In this document: piece by piece, positions 1 to 7,807 of the stretch
Position numbering within the stretch: the first letter of the stretch is position 1
Layout of the letters: the number at the start of each line of letters is the position of its first letter
Origin: a virus
IMG/VR virus record: IMGVR_UViG_3300031857_001663
Coordinates: 1 to 21,011 of that record
Reading direction: 5' to 3' (one strand)
Length of the DNA: 21,011 bases
The notes under the pieces: generated by a model
Database searches by the model: none
Seen by the model: the letters and a program-made list of their open reading frames with translations, nothing else
Told to the model about the DNA's origin: nothing
Translations under genes and position numbers: made by a program

Positions 1-243
1 AGGTTCCTCCTCAGCAAGGAGAGCTTCTTGCTCAGCGAGTAGGGCCTCTTTCTCAGCAGCAAGGGCTTCTTCCTGGTTTGCAGGTTCCTCCTCAGCAAGG
101 AGAGCTTCTTGCTCAGCGAGTAGGGCCTCTTTCTCAGCAGCAAGGGCTTCTTCCTGGTTTGCAGGTTCCTCCTCAGCAAGGAGAGCTTCTTGCTCAGCGA
201 GTAGGGCCTCTTTCTCAGCAGCAAGGGCTTCTTCCTGGTTTGC
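1..243 (-). repeat. Three perfect 81-bp tandem repeats inside the portal gene
   Basis: Bases 1-81, 82-162 and 163-243 are identical by eye. On the coding strand each unit encodes 27 residues beginning PANQEEALAAEKEALL and ending AEQEALLAEEE, in frame with the portal gene. The unit is rich in E, A and L and should form an acidic, amphipathic helix. A degenerate partial unit (GAAGAGGAACCT) begins at 244. The array touches the left edge, so the true copy number is unknown. Exact identity implies recent amplification or ongoing homogenisation, and an assembly could have collapsed further copies. Confidence 0.95.
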
Positions 244-1599
244 AGGTTCCTCTTCGAGGGGAAGAGCTTCTTCAGGCGCAGCTCCACTTTCGTCCCCAAA
301 AATTGAGCCAAACAGGTCCTGATCTTCCTCAGGGTTGTAAGTCGTTGCCGAGGAAGAGTCAGCCGGTCCACCACTCTCTTTCTTATCATCTAATTCAACA
401 CGGAAGTGTCGCTCTATCCATTCTTTCTTCGGCGTGAAACCAGACTGAATAAGAAGGGAGACATCTGACATAGTCATTGTCGATTCCTCAATTCGGAACT
501 CCCGAGTAAGAACGGGAGCAGCGACGTCAGTTCCGAAGTTCAGGTCAACGATCCATCGAATGAGTGTTTGCGTGAGATTCTGCGAAATGATCTCAGAAAG
601 TTCTGACGCCTTCACGACTCGGACAACATTCGCAACCTGGGAGGAAGCACGGGAACCAGCCTCAGCTTGCCCCGCTTCGTTCTCTCCGCAAATCAACACG
701 CTGATTTCTTTGTCGATGTAGTCAATCAGGTTCTTGAACACATCGGGACTTCCGGACGGCGTTACGAACTCTAACTCGTAACCCTCCGGGAGGATCATTG
801 CCGTCTCCTGGCTCAAGTTGGAAAGATGGTCGTACAACGTGTCGATTTCTTTCGTACTTGCGCTCAAAGGGGCTTTCGCAACGGCTGTTGGCGTGGCGTA
901 GCGGTCGCCGTAAAGCACGTAGGACTCAATCGCCCTGCGACGGAACTTGACGAGCGGGTACAAGATTCGGCCCAAGGATGAACCGTAAGGGTCGCCATTG
1001 TGAGAAACCCAATACCGATTGACAATGAATTTGCGCGTCGGAAGCTCAACACCTTCGAACATTCGGTTGAACGTCAGGCAGCGCATTGTGAAACCCGTCT
1101 GAGCATCTTCCTTTTCTTGGAAAACGAAACGACGTTGATCACGCATCCGTACATCGAACGGAATAACGCCTCTTTTCGTTTTCTTCCACATCACTTCTCC
1201 AACGGAGAACCCTGTGATGATTGCTTCCGCAAGTCCCTTATAAATATCATCAAGAGGAATTTCTTCAAGCACTTCGCTTACGAAATCCCTTACAGCTACG
1301 TCGCCGGGTTTGTCACTATATTGCTCAACGTACCACGGACGGGAGGTAATTTCTTGAACAAGTTTGGCAAAACAGCCCTGAACTTGCTCGTCGTAAAGAA
1401 GGCGCTGGTATACAACTAGCGCACGGTTCCCGCCTTTTTGAATGAGAAGATCATCGTTAGGCCTGACAATCGTATTACCTTGACCAGTGAACGGGCTGCT
1501 AGACCCGAACATGTAGATCGAAGATAGATTATAGGGGTCAGAAGTGTAACGAGCTACCTCTCCCGATGGCACTGGGGCTGTCTTAAATCTCTGAGCCAT
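1..1599 (-). CDS. Mu gp29-like (DUF935) portal protein with C-terminal tandem repeats, 3'-truncated by window edge
   Basis: I translated this frame directly. An ATG at 1599-1597 opens 533 codons without a stop down to base 1, so the C-terminus lies outside the window. The N-terminus begins MAQRFKTAPVPSGEVARY. Around residues 195-235 it has a segment with PLVKFRRRAIESYVLYGDRY, and later GENEAGQAEAGSRASSQV followed by NLTQTLIRWIVDLNFG. This arrangement matches the DUF935 family, the portal proteins of Mu-type phages (Mu gp29). The portal forms the dodecameric ring at the head vertex through which DNA is packaged. A Shine-Dalgarno-like AGAGGA stands 5 bases before the ATG, and a GGGTAAAA element lies 34 bases upstream. 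After about residue 425 the protein becomes very acidic, then enters perfect 27-residue repeats. That tail is not typical of the family and its function is unknown. Confidence 0.85.
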   Translation of the reverse strand, partial: MAQRFKTAPVPSGEVARYTSDPYNLSSIYMFGSSSPFTGQGNTIVRPNDDLLIQKGGNRALVVYQRLLYDEQVQGCFAKLVQEITSRPWYVEQYSDKPGDVAVRDFVSEVLEEIPLDDIYKGLAEAIITGFSVGEVMWKKTKRGVIPFDVRMRDQRRFVFQEKEDAQTGFTMRCLTFNRMFEGVELPTRKFIVNRYWVSHNGDPYGSSLGRILYPLVKFRRRAIESYVLYGDRYATPTAVAKAPLSASTKEIDTLYDHLSNLSQETAMILPEGYELEFVTPSGSPDVFKNLIDYIDKEISVLICGENEAGQAEAGSRASSQVANVVRVVKASELSEIISQNLTQTLIRWIVDLNFGTDVAAPVLTREFRIEESTMTMSDVSLLIQSGFTPKKEWIERHFRVELDDKKESGGPADSSSATTYNPEEDQDLFGSIFGDESGAAPEEALPLEEEPANQEEALAAEKEALLAEQEALLAEEEPANQEEALAAEKEALLAEQEALLAEEEPANQEEALAAEKEALLAEQEALLAEEEP

Positions 1600-1633
1600 C
1601 CAATCCTCTGGTAGTTCTAGTCCTTATGTCAAG

Positions 1634-1641
1634 TTTTACCC
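1634..1641 (-). promoter_or_regulatory. GGGTAAAA element upstream of the portal gene
   Basis: The coding strand reads GAGGGTAAAACTTGACATA, 34 bases before the portal ATG. The motif overlaps the TAA stop of the 53-aa gene. The 16 bases GAGGGTAAAACTTGAC are identical to the copy upstream of the tail chaperone gene. It is one of five identical octamers, all on the same strand and all at gene boundaries. I read it as a candidate phage late promoter element. No -10 box at standard spacing is evident. Confidence 0.55.
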
Positions 1642-1797
1642 TCGAGGCAGCTCGGGGAAATTTTGCGAGATATAATTTTCAAGTTTAGCCAGGATTCTCG
1701 AGTATTCGTCGTAGATCTTCTCGCTTGATGTTTGGCTCATGTAGTGCCTACAAGCTGAGATTAGCCGGTAGATGTCTTTTTCTTGTAGAGAGTACAT
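1636..1797 (-). CDS. Small 53-aa protein of the baseplate/portal operon, unknown function
   Basis: The ATG at 1797-1795 overlaps the TGA of the gp25-like gene (TGATG), and a TAA at 1638-1636 ends it, giving 53 residues starting MYSLQEKDIYRLISACRHYM and ending FPELPRG. The protein looks mostly helical, with many charged and aromatic residues (KIYDEYSRILAKLENYI). I see no catalytic motif, signal peptide or membrane segment. The one-base overlap with a baseplate gene and the position just before the portal promoter suggest co-translation with structural genes. I do not recognise the family. The coupling and the lack of any other gene here make it likely to be real. Confidence 0.65.
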   Translation of the reverse strand: MYSLQEKDIYRLISACRHYMSQTSSEKIYDEYSRILAKLENYISQNFPELPRG

Positions 1798-2174
1798 CAG
1801 TTTGCCAGAGTAAATTGCATCGGTGGCTGGGGAACTCCGTTTACGGCGTACTGGATGAAAACGTGGTACACCCCGTCATCGCCCTGTGATTTCCAGTCCC
1901 CTGTTACGCTCAGGTCAGATAACCCTGAAACGTTTGCAGAAATTGATGCCTGCAGTTCAGAGTTGATTTGACCCGGATCCAGGACGTTCAGAACCTGATC
2001 TGCTATCCCGTAGTTTGCTCTCATAACCCGCTCGTAGTAACGGGTTTCAACTACGCTCCGAATTTGCTGCGTTATCAAAGCGTAGTCTACACTTGTCGCT
2101 AAATTCCCGTTGACGATGGTCAAAGGGTAAGCCAATCCTCGAATACTCGCTGCTAAAGGCTCGGTTACGCTCAT
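1797..2174 (-). CDS. gp25-like baseplate wedge protein (GPW/gp25 family)
   Basis: The 125-residue product has the family core: an aromatic/proline start (RGLAYPLTIVNGNLATS), then YALITQQIRSVVETRYYERV followed by MRANYG. In gp25/GpW proteins this segment has the form 'I..si..iL.T..GeR.m...fG'. The length is normal for the family (about 110-140 aa). T4 gp25 and P2 gpW join the baseplate wedges to the inner tube and sheath initiator, and this protein should do the same in the contractile tail. The ATG at 2174 overlaps the TGA of the upstream ribbon-helix-helix-like gene (ATGA), so translation is probably coupled. The position downstream of the sheath fits a tail-assembly operon. Confidence 0.85.
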   Translation of the reverse strand: MSVTEPLAASIRGLAYPLTIVNGNLATSVDYALITQQIRSVVETRYYERVMRANYGIADQVLNVLDPGQINSELQASISANVSGLSDLSVTGDWKSQGDDGVYHVFIQYAVNGVPQPPMQFTLAN

Positions 2175-2449
2175 CGGTATCTACGGGAAATTTCAAATTC
2201 CAGGTTGTTCAACCTTCTGCGAATTTCTTCGGATGGAAGGGAACTCTCAATGACTTTGTTCACCTCTTGCCGCATTCCGGTGTGGCTCAAGGATCGATAG
2301 TAGGAAGGATCAACCAGATCCTCTTCTTGTTTTACGCCGGAAAGAAGGGAGAGGCAAAGGGTTTCAACTGAAACCCCTTGCTCTCTGGCCCTTAGTTCAA
2401 GCTGTAGTAGAAGAGAGTCAGGAATCAGTAACGTTAATTCCTTGTTCAT
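2171..2449 (-). CDS. Ribbon-helix-helix-like small protein between sheath and baseplate genes
   Basis: I prefer the ATG at 2449 (MNKELTLLIPDSLLLQLELR, 92 aa), because a weak GAGAG precedes it. An in-frame ATG at 2461 would add four residues. The first 45 residues, with a short beta strand (ELTLLIP), a helix (SLLLQLELRAREQG) and a second helix (SVETLCLSLLSG), follow the Arc/CopG ribbon-helix-helix pattern. Such proteins are DNA-binding repressors or antitoxins. The C-terminal half (VNKVIESSLPSEEIRRRLNN) is charged and helical. No toxin partner is adjacent. The gene sits 17 bases after the sheath stop and overlaps the gp25 gene, so it could instead be a small tail protein that only resembles this fold. 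Function is inferred weakly. Confidence 0.6.
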   Translation of the reverse strand: MNKELTLLIPDSLLLQLELRAREQGVSVETLCLSLLSGVKQEEDLVDPSYYRSLSHTGMRQEVNKVIESSLPSEEIRRRLNNLEFEISRRYR

Positions 2450-2466
2450 TATGACTCTCATTTAGT

Positions 2467-5400
2467 TTAGAAACCGGTGTTGTTAGTTCCCAGTCCTTGA
2501 GCGTTCAGCTCGTTCTGCATTTGACCAACGGCAACGCGGATCAGATCGATCTGAATTCTTTCCAGAGTCGGGACAGGAGTCACAAACACCTTGGCGTTAA
2601 CGATTCCGTTCTCGAGTGAGGCAGGAGGGTTGATTCGAGCATCACAGATAACCTGGAAAGCGTCGCTTGGGCGAGCGCCGAACAGAGCACCACGAGAGTA
2701 CAGCTGGTTCAGAACGCTATTGCCAACCGAAATGATCTGGTTGAACGCCACACCGAATCCGTCGATAACGTTGAAGATCTGGCTATCGAAGGCATTTCTC
2801 AGCGAACCGTAAACAACGTTCAGAATGACGCGAGTGTTTACGAACTGGTACAGACGCTGTTGAGCGTCAGCAGTGTTAACGCGAGTTCTTCCGCCCCAGA
2901 CAAACACTGCGCTGGTTGGGTAACCAGGCAGGGTACGGATTGCGTTGCAACCGTCAGGGTTGAGAAGGTTTTGCTGAGCCGAGTTGATCGGAATCTGAGC
3001 TGCCACTGCGTCGGCAAGTTGATACTTGACACCAGCAGGCGGGAACTGATATCCCTCAGCGCGGTAACGACGCAGAGCAATTCCGGTCACGTAAGGTGAA
3101 GGGGGAATCCACTGACCCGAAGCGTTCTCGATGTAAGGACCGTAGTAAGCAATGAAACCGAAAGGTTGGAAGTACCTTTGGCTATCGTTGTACAGACGGT
3201 TGACATTGTCAACGCCAGCCTCAATGAACTCAGCCTGGGGAACACCGTTGAACCCAACGCCACGGATCGCATCGCTGATGATTTCGGTGGAGGTGATTGG
3301 GTCAAAGCGCCAGAGAGCACTCGGAGGAGTTGCCTCAGGGGTGAAGTTCAGACCAACTTGTGAGCCGTAGCAAGGTTGACCAGCAACACTCAAGTCGCCA
3401 CCAGCAGGGATAACCACCCAGTCGTAAGCGGTTCCGTTGTAAGTCACGGCGATCCGATCACCAACTGCAACCTCAGTTACTCCATCAGGGCCAACGGCAC
3501 CAGCAGGAGCCACAGTAACGTTGAAGTAAACCCCGACGAGTTTAGCAACAGCAGTTTGAATGTCAACCCCAGTGTCTGACACGGCGAGGCCGGTCGAAGT
3601 AACGTAGGGAGTCGCAGTGTCCAGGACACCTAACGTGGCAGAGGTAGCGGCCTCGTAGTCACCGCCTTCAATCGGATCGATTGAAGGAACCAGGAATGCT
3701 TGTGAAGCAAAGTTCTGGTCAACGGTTGGGGTGCAGTACCAGTTCTCAAGAGTTGTGGAAGGAGAGCCGGGGGCCGAAAGAGTAAGCTCAGGCAGCCAAC
3801 CTGCAGTAGAATTCTCACCGAAAGGTGAAATCAAACCAACACCAAGAGCGGTCAAGCTATTGTTGAAGAAGATCGAGACTTCAGGGTTGCTCGCGGCAGG
3901 AGTAGGAGCTGCAGTTGCAACAGCTGCTTCTGAAGCGATCAGGCCGCTATTCAGACCGTACTTCCGAGCACGAACAAACGGGATAACCGACAGTTCAGCC
4001 AGAGTGGCCGAAGTTGCCTCACCGCCAAGAACCTTCGTGTAGAAGATTGTGGGGCTAGAGACAAGAGAGATTGTTCCGCTCGGAATCGTTACGAAAGAAG
4101 AAGCCGTATAAGCGGTCAAGCTCTCAGCCAGGCAGAAGGTGTCTGCGTCGATCACCTGGACGTAGTAAAGAGCCTCAGAAACTTTAGTGGTTGCGCGGAA
4201 GAGGTTTACTCCGGCGTCGGTCTTCACCGGCTGAGTGAAGTACAGTTTCTGACCATTCGTCAAGCCGTGAGCGACACAAGTAACCCGAGCCGTGCCAGTG
4301 TAAGCTCCTGTTGAACCAGCCACGGAAGCGTCGGGGTCCAGGATTGTACGGGATACGAAGTTCAGACGGTAGTTAGCGGTAGCATCCTGAAGGCTAGCAG
4401 GAAGGTGCAGTGTGTTGACATACTGAGCGGCCCCAGTAATGTTCTGCAGGAGGTTTGAAGTCTGACCGTTAATTGTCTGAGGCAGGCTGTAGAAAGGAAC
4501 AACGTAAGTAAGATCAATGCTTCCTGTGGTGCTGGGGAACGCAATTGCGTTGGCCGGGTTAGTCACAAACTGGGAACCACCACCTGCAACGACTTCACTC
4601 AGAACGGAGACGGCGTTGGGGGCATCAAGCGCAAAGAAAACGTAGTTATCCGAGTAATCACCCGACACTGCGGCGTTGTAAGGAGGTGCAACTACGAAAA
4701 TTGTGCCGTCTTCCGCTAGACCTTCACCGTTAAAGGCTGTTAAGATAGCACCCGTAGCATTGCTATAGGTGACTTCTTGAATCTGGTAGGAAACGGGCCA
4801 ATAGTTAGCAGAGTCTAGCTGAAGCCGCTTTAGGTCAGTTGGTTCAATCGCGTTCGTGGAGTTGTACTTAGCCGAATCTAGCAGGCCAACTTTCTCACCA
4901 GCGGCCACAGGAGTTGCACTCCGAGACTGAGAGATAGCGGTTTCTGCCGTGGGAGAAGCAATCAGAGCTTGGTAGGTGAGCTTGTCGTAAGTGACATCGG
5001 TGCCAACCCACTCGTACATGGCATTGTCTACCAGGTACTTGTTTCCGGTTACCAGGTCAGCGGCAGGCTCGTGAGGTGTGAATGCGCTGTACTTGTTGAT
5101 GTCGGTCACAAGGAAAGGACCGGGATCGGCAAGAGCCAACCACTTGTAGTTGTTGTTGGCGCAATGATCGGCGGCAGCAGCTCCGACAGCAGAACGGCCA
5201 TCAGCATCAAACTGAGCGTACGCAGTTGGAGTGATCAGGTAGCCTTGATCTTGCTGACCATCGAAAGCGGTCTCGATGCACTGAATGTAATCCTGGGGAA
5301 CTCGCTCCAGGTTCTGCTGTTGGCCAACGATGTTCTGAATGTCATAAACATTCTGCATCATGACGTACTGAGCACCGACTGGCAGAACCAGCGGAACAAC

Positions 5401-6123
5401 GCTCACGTTAGCGTCAAACGTAGCGGCAGCAATGCTTACGAAGGCATTCTCAGAGTTTGAGAGGGGGTCGATCGAAGTGACCAGACCGAAATCACGAACG
5501 TAGACGGAGCTACGAACACTCGGGTTGCTCTCAATCGCCTCTGCGATCGCAATTGCGATAGCCGAAGAAATTCTGCGGTTGTTAACTTCGTCGCCAGGGA
5601 TGTAGTCTACGGGAATTGTAACCGGAACACCCAGCCATTCGCCATCGGCGGTGTAACCTGTGGATCCATCACCTGCTACGAGGCGGTTTCCGTTGATTAC
5701 AAGTTGTGCGTAAACAACATCTCCAGCCTCGAAGTTCGAGGGAAGACCTGCGTTGCTCTGCTTGGTTCCGTTAGGAAGAATCTCAATCTCTACGATCTGA
5801 TCAGGAGTGCCAACGCGAACAACGCGTAGATCACCAATCTGAGCATTCTGGAAAAACTCGTTAACGCAGTTGTAGCTCAGCAAGGGAATCCGGGCCTCAG
5901 GAACGCTTCCACCAACGAGGGCGAAATAGTCGTTCAGCGAAGTGATCGGAGTAGGTGTGTTATAAGGGAAAACTGTAACCGGCACTGTTTCTTCGGTTTC
6001 CACCAGCATGTAAACAGTGCTAAAATTAGCAACGTCAGCGTTTGCGACAACACCGGCACGCTCATTGATGTATACACCAGGAGCTCCGGGGGTTGTTCCA
6101 CCGCCAAGAGAAAATGTGGCCAT
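2467..6123 (-). CDS. Contractile tail sheath protein (T4 gp18-like), exceptionally long
   Basis: The product is 1218 residues from the ATG at 6123 (MATFSLGGGTTPGAPGVYIN). An upstream in-frame TTG would add 15 residues, but the family's N-terminus starts at this MATF. The N-terminal TPGAPGVYINERAG, the NEFFQNAQIGDLRVVRVG segment, and the last 200 residues (FVNTRVILNVVYGSLRNAFD, then PTLERIQIDLIRVAVGQMQN) are characteristic of myovirus tail sheaths. The sheath polymerises around the tube and contracts during injection. T4 gp18 has 659 residues and many sheaths have 400-700, so this one is nearly twice as long. The extra length lies in the middle, between the conserved ends. Around residues 608-675 is a HGL..GQ.L.F...YYVQVIDADTFCLA pattern like small beta domains seen in phage fibre proteins. 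Confidence 0.92.
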   Translation of the reverse strand: MATFSLGGGTTPGAPGVYINERAGVVANADVANFSTVYMLVETEETVPVTVFPYNTPTPITSLNDYFALVGGSVPEARIPLLSYNCVNEFFQNAQIGDLRVVRVGTPDQIVEIEILPNGTKQSNAGLPSNFEAGDVVYAQLVINGNRLVAGDGSTGYTADGEWLGVPVTIPVDYIPGDEVNNRRISSAIAIAIAEAIESNPSVRSSVYVRDFGLVTSIDPLSNSENAFVSIAAATFDANVSVVPLVLPVGAQYVMMQNVYDIQNIVGQQQNLERVPQDYIQCIETAFDGQQDQGYLITPTAYAQFDADGRSAVGAAAADHCANNNYKWLALADPGPFLVTDINKYSAFTPHEPAADLVTGNKYLVDNAMYEWVGTDVTYDKLTYQALIASPTAETAISQSRSATPVAAGEKVGLLDSAKYNSTNAIEPTDLKRLQLDSANYWPVSYQIQEVTYSNATGAILTAFNGEGLAEDGTIFVVAPPYNAAVSGDYSDNYVFFALDAPNAVSVLSEVVAGGGSQFVTNPANAIAFPSTTGSIDLTYVVPFYSLPQTINGQTSNLLQNITGAAQYVNTLHLPASLQDATANYRLNFVSRTILDPDASVAGSTGAYTGTARVTCVAHGLTNGQKLYFTQPVKTDAGVNLFRATTKVSEALYYVQVIDADTFCLAESLTAYTASSFVTIPSGTISLVSSPTIFYTKVLGGEATSATLAELSVIPFVRARKYGLNSGLIASEAAVATAAPTPAASNPEVSIFFNNSLTALGVGLISPFGENSTAGWLPELTLSAPGSPSTTLENWYCTPTVDQNFASQAFLVPSIDPIEGGDYEAATSATLGVLDTATPYVTSTGLAVSDTGVDIQTAVAKLVGVYFNVTVAPAGAVGPDGVTEVAVGDRIAVTYNGTAYDWVVIPAGGDLSVAGQPCYGSQVGLNFTPEATPPSALWRFDPITSTEIISDAIRGVGFNGVPQAEFIEAGVDNVNRLYNDSQRYFQPFGFIAYYGPYIENASGQWIPPSPYVTGIALRRYRAEGYQFPPAGVKYQLADAVAAQIPINSAQQNLLNPDGCNAIRTLPGYPTSAVFVWGGRTRVNTADAQQRLYQFVNTRVILNVVYGSLRNAFDSQIFNVIDGFGVAFNQIISVGNSVLNQLYSRGALFGARPSDAFQVICDARINPPASLENGIVNAKVFVTPVPTLERIQIDLIRVAVGQMQNELNAQGLGTNNTGF

Positions 6124-6225
6124 GTTTTTAAGAGGGTGTTCCTTCTTTCCCTTCAGCAGTGCAGGCAAGGATGACTCCTACGTGGTCTCCGTAGAGCTGC
6201 TGTTGAGACACAAAAGTGTACTAAC
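6124..6225 (-). promoter_or_regulatory. 102-base untranslated leader of the sheath gene
   Basis: Between the GGGTAAAA element and the sheath ATG lie about 100 bases with no gene. A possible AAGGGAAAGAAGGAA purine tract occurs 21-35 bases before the ATG, too far to act as a standard Shine-Dalgarno site unless the TTG at 6168 or a folded leader is used. I see no clear sigma70 box or strong hairpin. It is the longest leader in the structural block and may contribute to the high expression a sheath needs. Confidence 0.35.
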
Positions 6226-6233
6226 TTTTACCC
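6226..6233 (-). promoter_or_regulatory. GGGTAAAA element upstream of the tail sheath gene
   Basis: The coding strand reads ATAGGGTAAAAGTTAGTA. The first G of the octamer is the last base of the TAG stop of the LysM-like gene. It is identical in its 8-base core to four other copies in the window and precedes the sheath, one of the most abundant virion proteins, which suits a late promoter. Confidence 0.55.
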
Positions 6234-6595
6234 TATTGAATACCAGTAATCGCAGGCAAACTATCAAATGATAACCCGTTGAGAGACTCTCGCAAGACAA
6301 CGCCTTGCAGAGTATATTTGTTCAACGACGAAACATACTCAGACTCTGAGTCAAACGGAAAGATCTCGTCTGCCTGTGCCCCTTCAACGGTTCCAGACAC
6401 AAAAGAAGCTTGTTGCAAACTTCCGGAAGGACTCTCAGGATTGGGTAGAAGGAGTTGAGCACCAATCGGGGGAAGTTCAGTAACGTCCCACTGAGGATTC
6501 AACTCAAGCACCGCCCGGTACTCAAGAGAATTGGTGTAGTACTGGTACCCGAGTTTCCTCCAGGTGAACTGGGGCTGGAAGGGCAGAGTAATCAT
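6233..6595 (-). CDS. LysM / P2 gpX-like tail protein
   Basis: The 120-residue product starts MITLPFQPQFTWRKLGYQYY. Its first 50 residues contain SLEYRAVLELNPQWDVTELP followed by PIGAQLLLP. That is the pattern of LysM-like and P2 gpX-type phage tail proteins: a YR..LELNP helix, then an 'L.iG..L.lP' strand. These small proteins bind the baseplate or tail tube during assembly. The C-terminal 70 residues (GTVEGAQADEIFPFDSESEY onwards) are acidic and not recognisable. The ATG follows the stop of the upstream gene by two bases, and the gene ends in the TAG that overlaps a GGGTAAAA element. A tail role is supported by both the motif and the neighbours. The precise position in the virion is unknown. 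Confidence 0.65.
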   Translation of the reverse strand: MITLPFQPQFTWRKLGYQYYTNSLEYRAVLELNPQWDVTELPPIGAQLLLPNPESPSGSLQQASFVSGTVEGAQADEIFPFDSESEYVSSLNKYTLQGVVLRESLNGLSFDSLPAITGIQ

Positions 6596-6597
6596 TT

Positions 6598-6972
6598 TCA
6601 GACCATCTTACGGGAACGAGCCAAAAGACGAGCGCCAATCGATGTTCCACGATTCAGTTCAAAGCCTTCTTCTTCGGCCACTTTCTTAGCAGCAGCTTCA
6701 AGAACGGCGGGGCTGGTTGGAACGAAAATATCTTCTTCTTGAGTGCGACTCTGCAGTTTCGTGCGAACGTCGGTCTCAATCTGCTCTTTTTCTACAGCAG
6801 GTGCGGCTGGAACTGGCTCTTCTGTCAGCATTTGAACTTCAATCTTCGCGGGTTCCGGTTGTGCCTCTGCTTTCACCTCTTCAGCTTGCTCGTAAGCCTC
6901 GTTGACTTGCGGAGTCGAAGGGTCGTCGGCGGTGAAAGTTCCGTCTTCGTTGTGAGCTCTTTTTCTAGCCAT
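6598..6972 (-). CDS. Acidic Ala/Glu-rich protein of the tail block, unknown function
   Basis: The preferred start is the ATG at 6972 (MARKRAHNEDGTFTADDPST), two bases after the TAA of the preceding gene, giving 124 residues. An in-frame upstream start would overlap that gene and add an unlikely MEKHSHTKTL sequence. The protein has a basic N-terminus. A long low-complexity E/P/A-rich middle follows (residues 20-80), probably disordered or coiled. The C-terminal segment looks helical and basic (NRGTSIGARLLARSRKMV). No catalytic motif is visible. Its place between a tail completion gene and a LysM-like tail gene suggests a virion or assembly protein. I do not recognise the family. Confidence 0.7.
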   Translation of the reverse strand: MARKRAHNEDGTFTADDPSTPQVNEAYEQAEEVKAEAQPEPAKIEVQMLTEEPVPAAPAVEKEQIETDVRTKLQSRTQEEDIFVPTSPAVLEAAAKKVAEEEGFELNRGTSIGARLLARSRKMV

Positions 6973-6974
6973 GA

Positions 6975-7388
6975 TTAACGTTTTTGTGTGAGAATGTTTT
7001 TCCAAGCGATCGGAACAATCTGCTTGAGAGACTTATCCGGAACACCCATCCACGGCCTCGCAGCCATCTTTGAAGTTCCGAACTGGTGATATACGCCATA
7101 CGGGGCGGCCTTCACCTCGAAGCCTTCTCCTTTCGGTAAAATCTGGGCTTCGTTTTGCATGAACCCTGTTGCCCGTAGAATCGGTTGGCCAGGGTATTTG
7201 CGAAGTTTCGCAATCGCGTATTTTGGTGTAAGGGAAGCCCAAGGTCTTCCCGTAGTGGGATCAGATTCCTGACGCCAAGGAACGGCATGATCTTTCAAGA
7301 GAATGGGTGCCCACTCTTTCTGGGTAGGCTTCCACCAGTCTAGGTTAAACTGAAGGAAACCGCCCTTCTTAACTTGAAAACTGATCAT
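6975..7388 (-). CDS. Tail completion / virion morphogenesis protein (Mu gpG, P2 gpS-like)
   Basis: The product is 137 residues. It has a tryptophan-rich N-terminal part (FNLDWWKPTQKEWAPILLKD), then GRPWASLTPKYAIAKLRKYP, then ILRATGFM. The end is strongly diagnostic: YGVYHQFGTSKMAARPWMGV. This 'W..L...Y...K......L..tG.L........yg..HQfG.....ipaRp.lg' order is that of the phage virion morphogenesis family (Mu gpG, P2 gpS), which completes the tail so it can join the head. The ATG at 7388 overlaps the TGA of the preceding frameshift ORF (ATGA). The Mu-type identity agrees with the Mu-type portal at the left end of the window. Confidence 0.82.
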   Translation of the reverse strand: MISFQVKKGGFLQFNLDWWKPTQKEWAPILLKDHAVPWRQESDPTTGRPWASLTPKYAIAKLRKYPGQPILRATGFMQNEAQILPKGEGFEVKAAPYGVYHQFGTSKMAARPWMGVPDKSLKQIVPIAWKNILTQKR

Positions 7389-7807
7389 CTTTGCCTTGAG
7401 CTCTTTTTGATCGCTTGCTCTTGCTTTTCCGCAAAATCTTCAACAATGTTGATCATTGCAAGAATTTTGCTCATCGGTTGTTTCTCTAACCAGTCTACAG
7501 TGCTATCCCAACGTTGTTTGCACAAGTGGAAAGAAACCTCAAGCCAGTTTTCGACCGTTAAGACTTTCTCGTTGATGATCTCTTCCCCAATCCACTTGAA
7601 GACTTTTTCTGTTTGAGGAAGGGTGAAATACGCTAAGTCGTCTTGGTTCTGTATAAGCCGAGAGATCAAAGGGACCATCCCGGTTTCTTTGTTTCGAAGG
7701 AGTTGCGCAAAATAAAAGTCTTTCGGGCAAAGCTCTCGAACGTGAAGGGAAACACCCTTACCGAAACTTAGCAGATACGTGAAATCTTCAAGGTCTTCAA
7801 CGATTAG
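7385..7807 (-). CDS. Tail assembly chaperone -1 frameshift extension (gpT-like part of a G-GT pair)
   Basis: This frame is open for 140 codons from 7807 to the TGA at 7387-7385, but the part next to the chaperone gene has no ATG, GTG or TTG. The first ATG is 43 codons in (MVPLISRLIQ). Read from the slip site it begins LIVEDLEDFTYLLSFGKGVS and continues into helical sequence (VENWLEVSFHLCKQRWDS, ending EQAIKKSSRQR). It is positioned exactly one base back from the upstream frame, so a -1 slip at CCCAAAC would give a 249-residue fusion. This is the arrangement of lambda gpG/gpGT and related tail chaperones. The extension would bind the tape measure protein. Independent initiation at 7678 remains possible for a 97-aa product. 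Confidence 0.75.
   Translation of the reverse strand, partial: LIVEDLEDFTYLLSFGKGVSLHVRELCPKDFYFAQLLRNKETGMVPLISRLIQNQDDLAYFTLPQTEKVFKWIGEEIINEKVLTVENWLEVSFHLCKQRWDSTVDWLEKQPMSKILAMINIVEDFAEKQEQAIKKSSRQR

Noticed and set aside
1-243. CRISPR-like interpretation of the left-edge repeats
   Set aside because: The units are directly adjacent with no unique spacers, and they are in-frame coding sequence.
78-437. Plus-strand open frame across the 81-bp repeats
   Set aside because: The repeat unit length is divisible by three, so any frame without a stop in one unit stays open. The minus-strand frame continues into a recognisable portal protein, so this one is a shadow.
4969-5460. Plus-strand 163-aa frame inside the sheath gene
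   Set aside because: It lies wholly within the recognisable sheath gene, has no ribosome site or promoter, and no family-like sequence.
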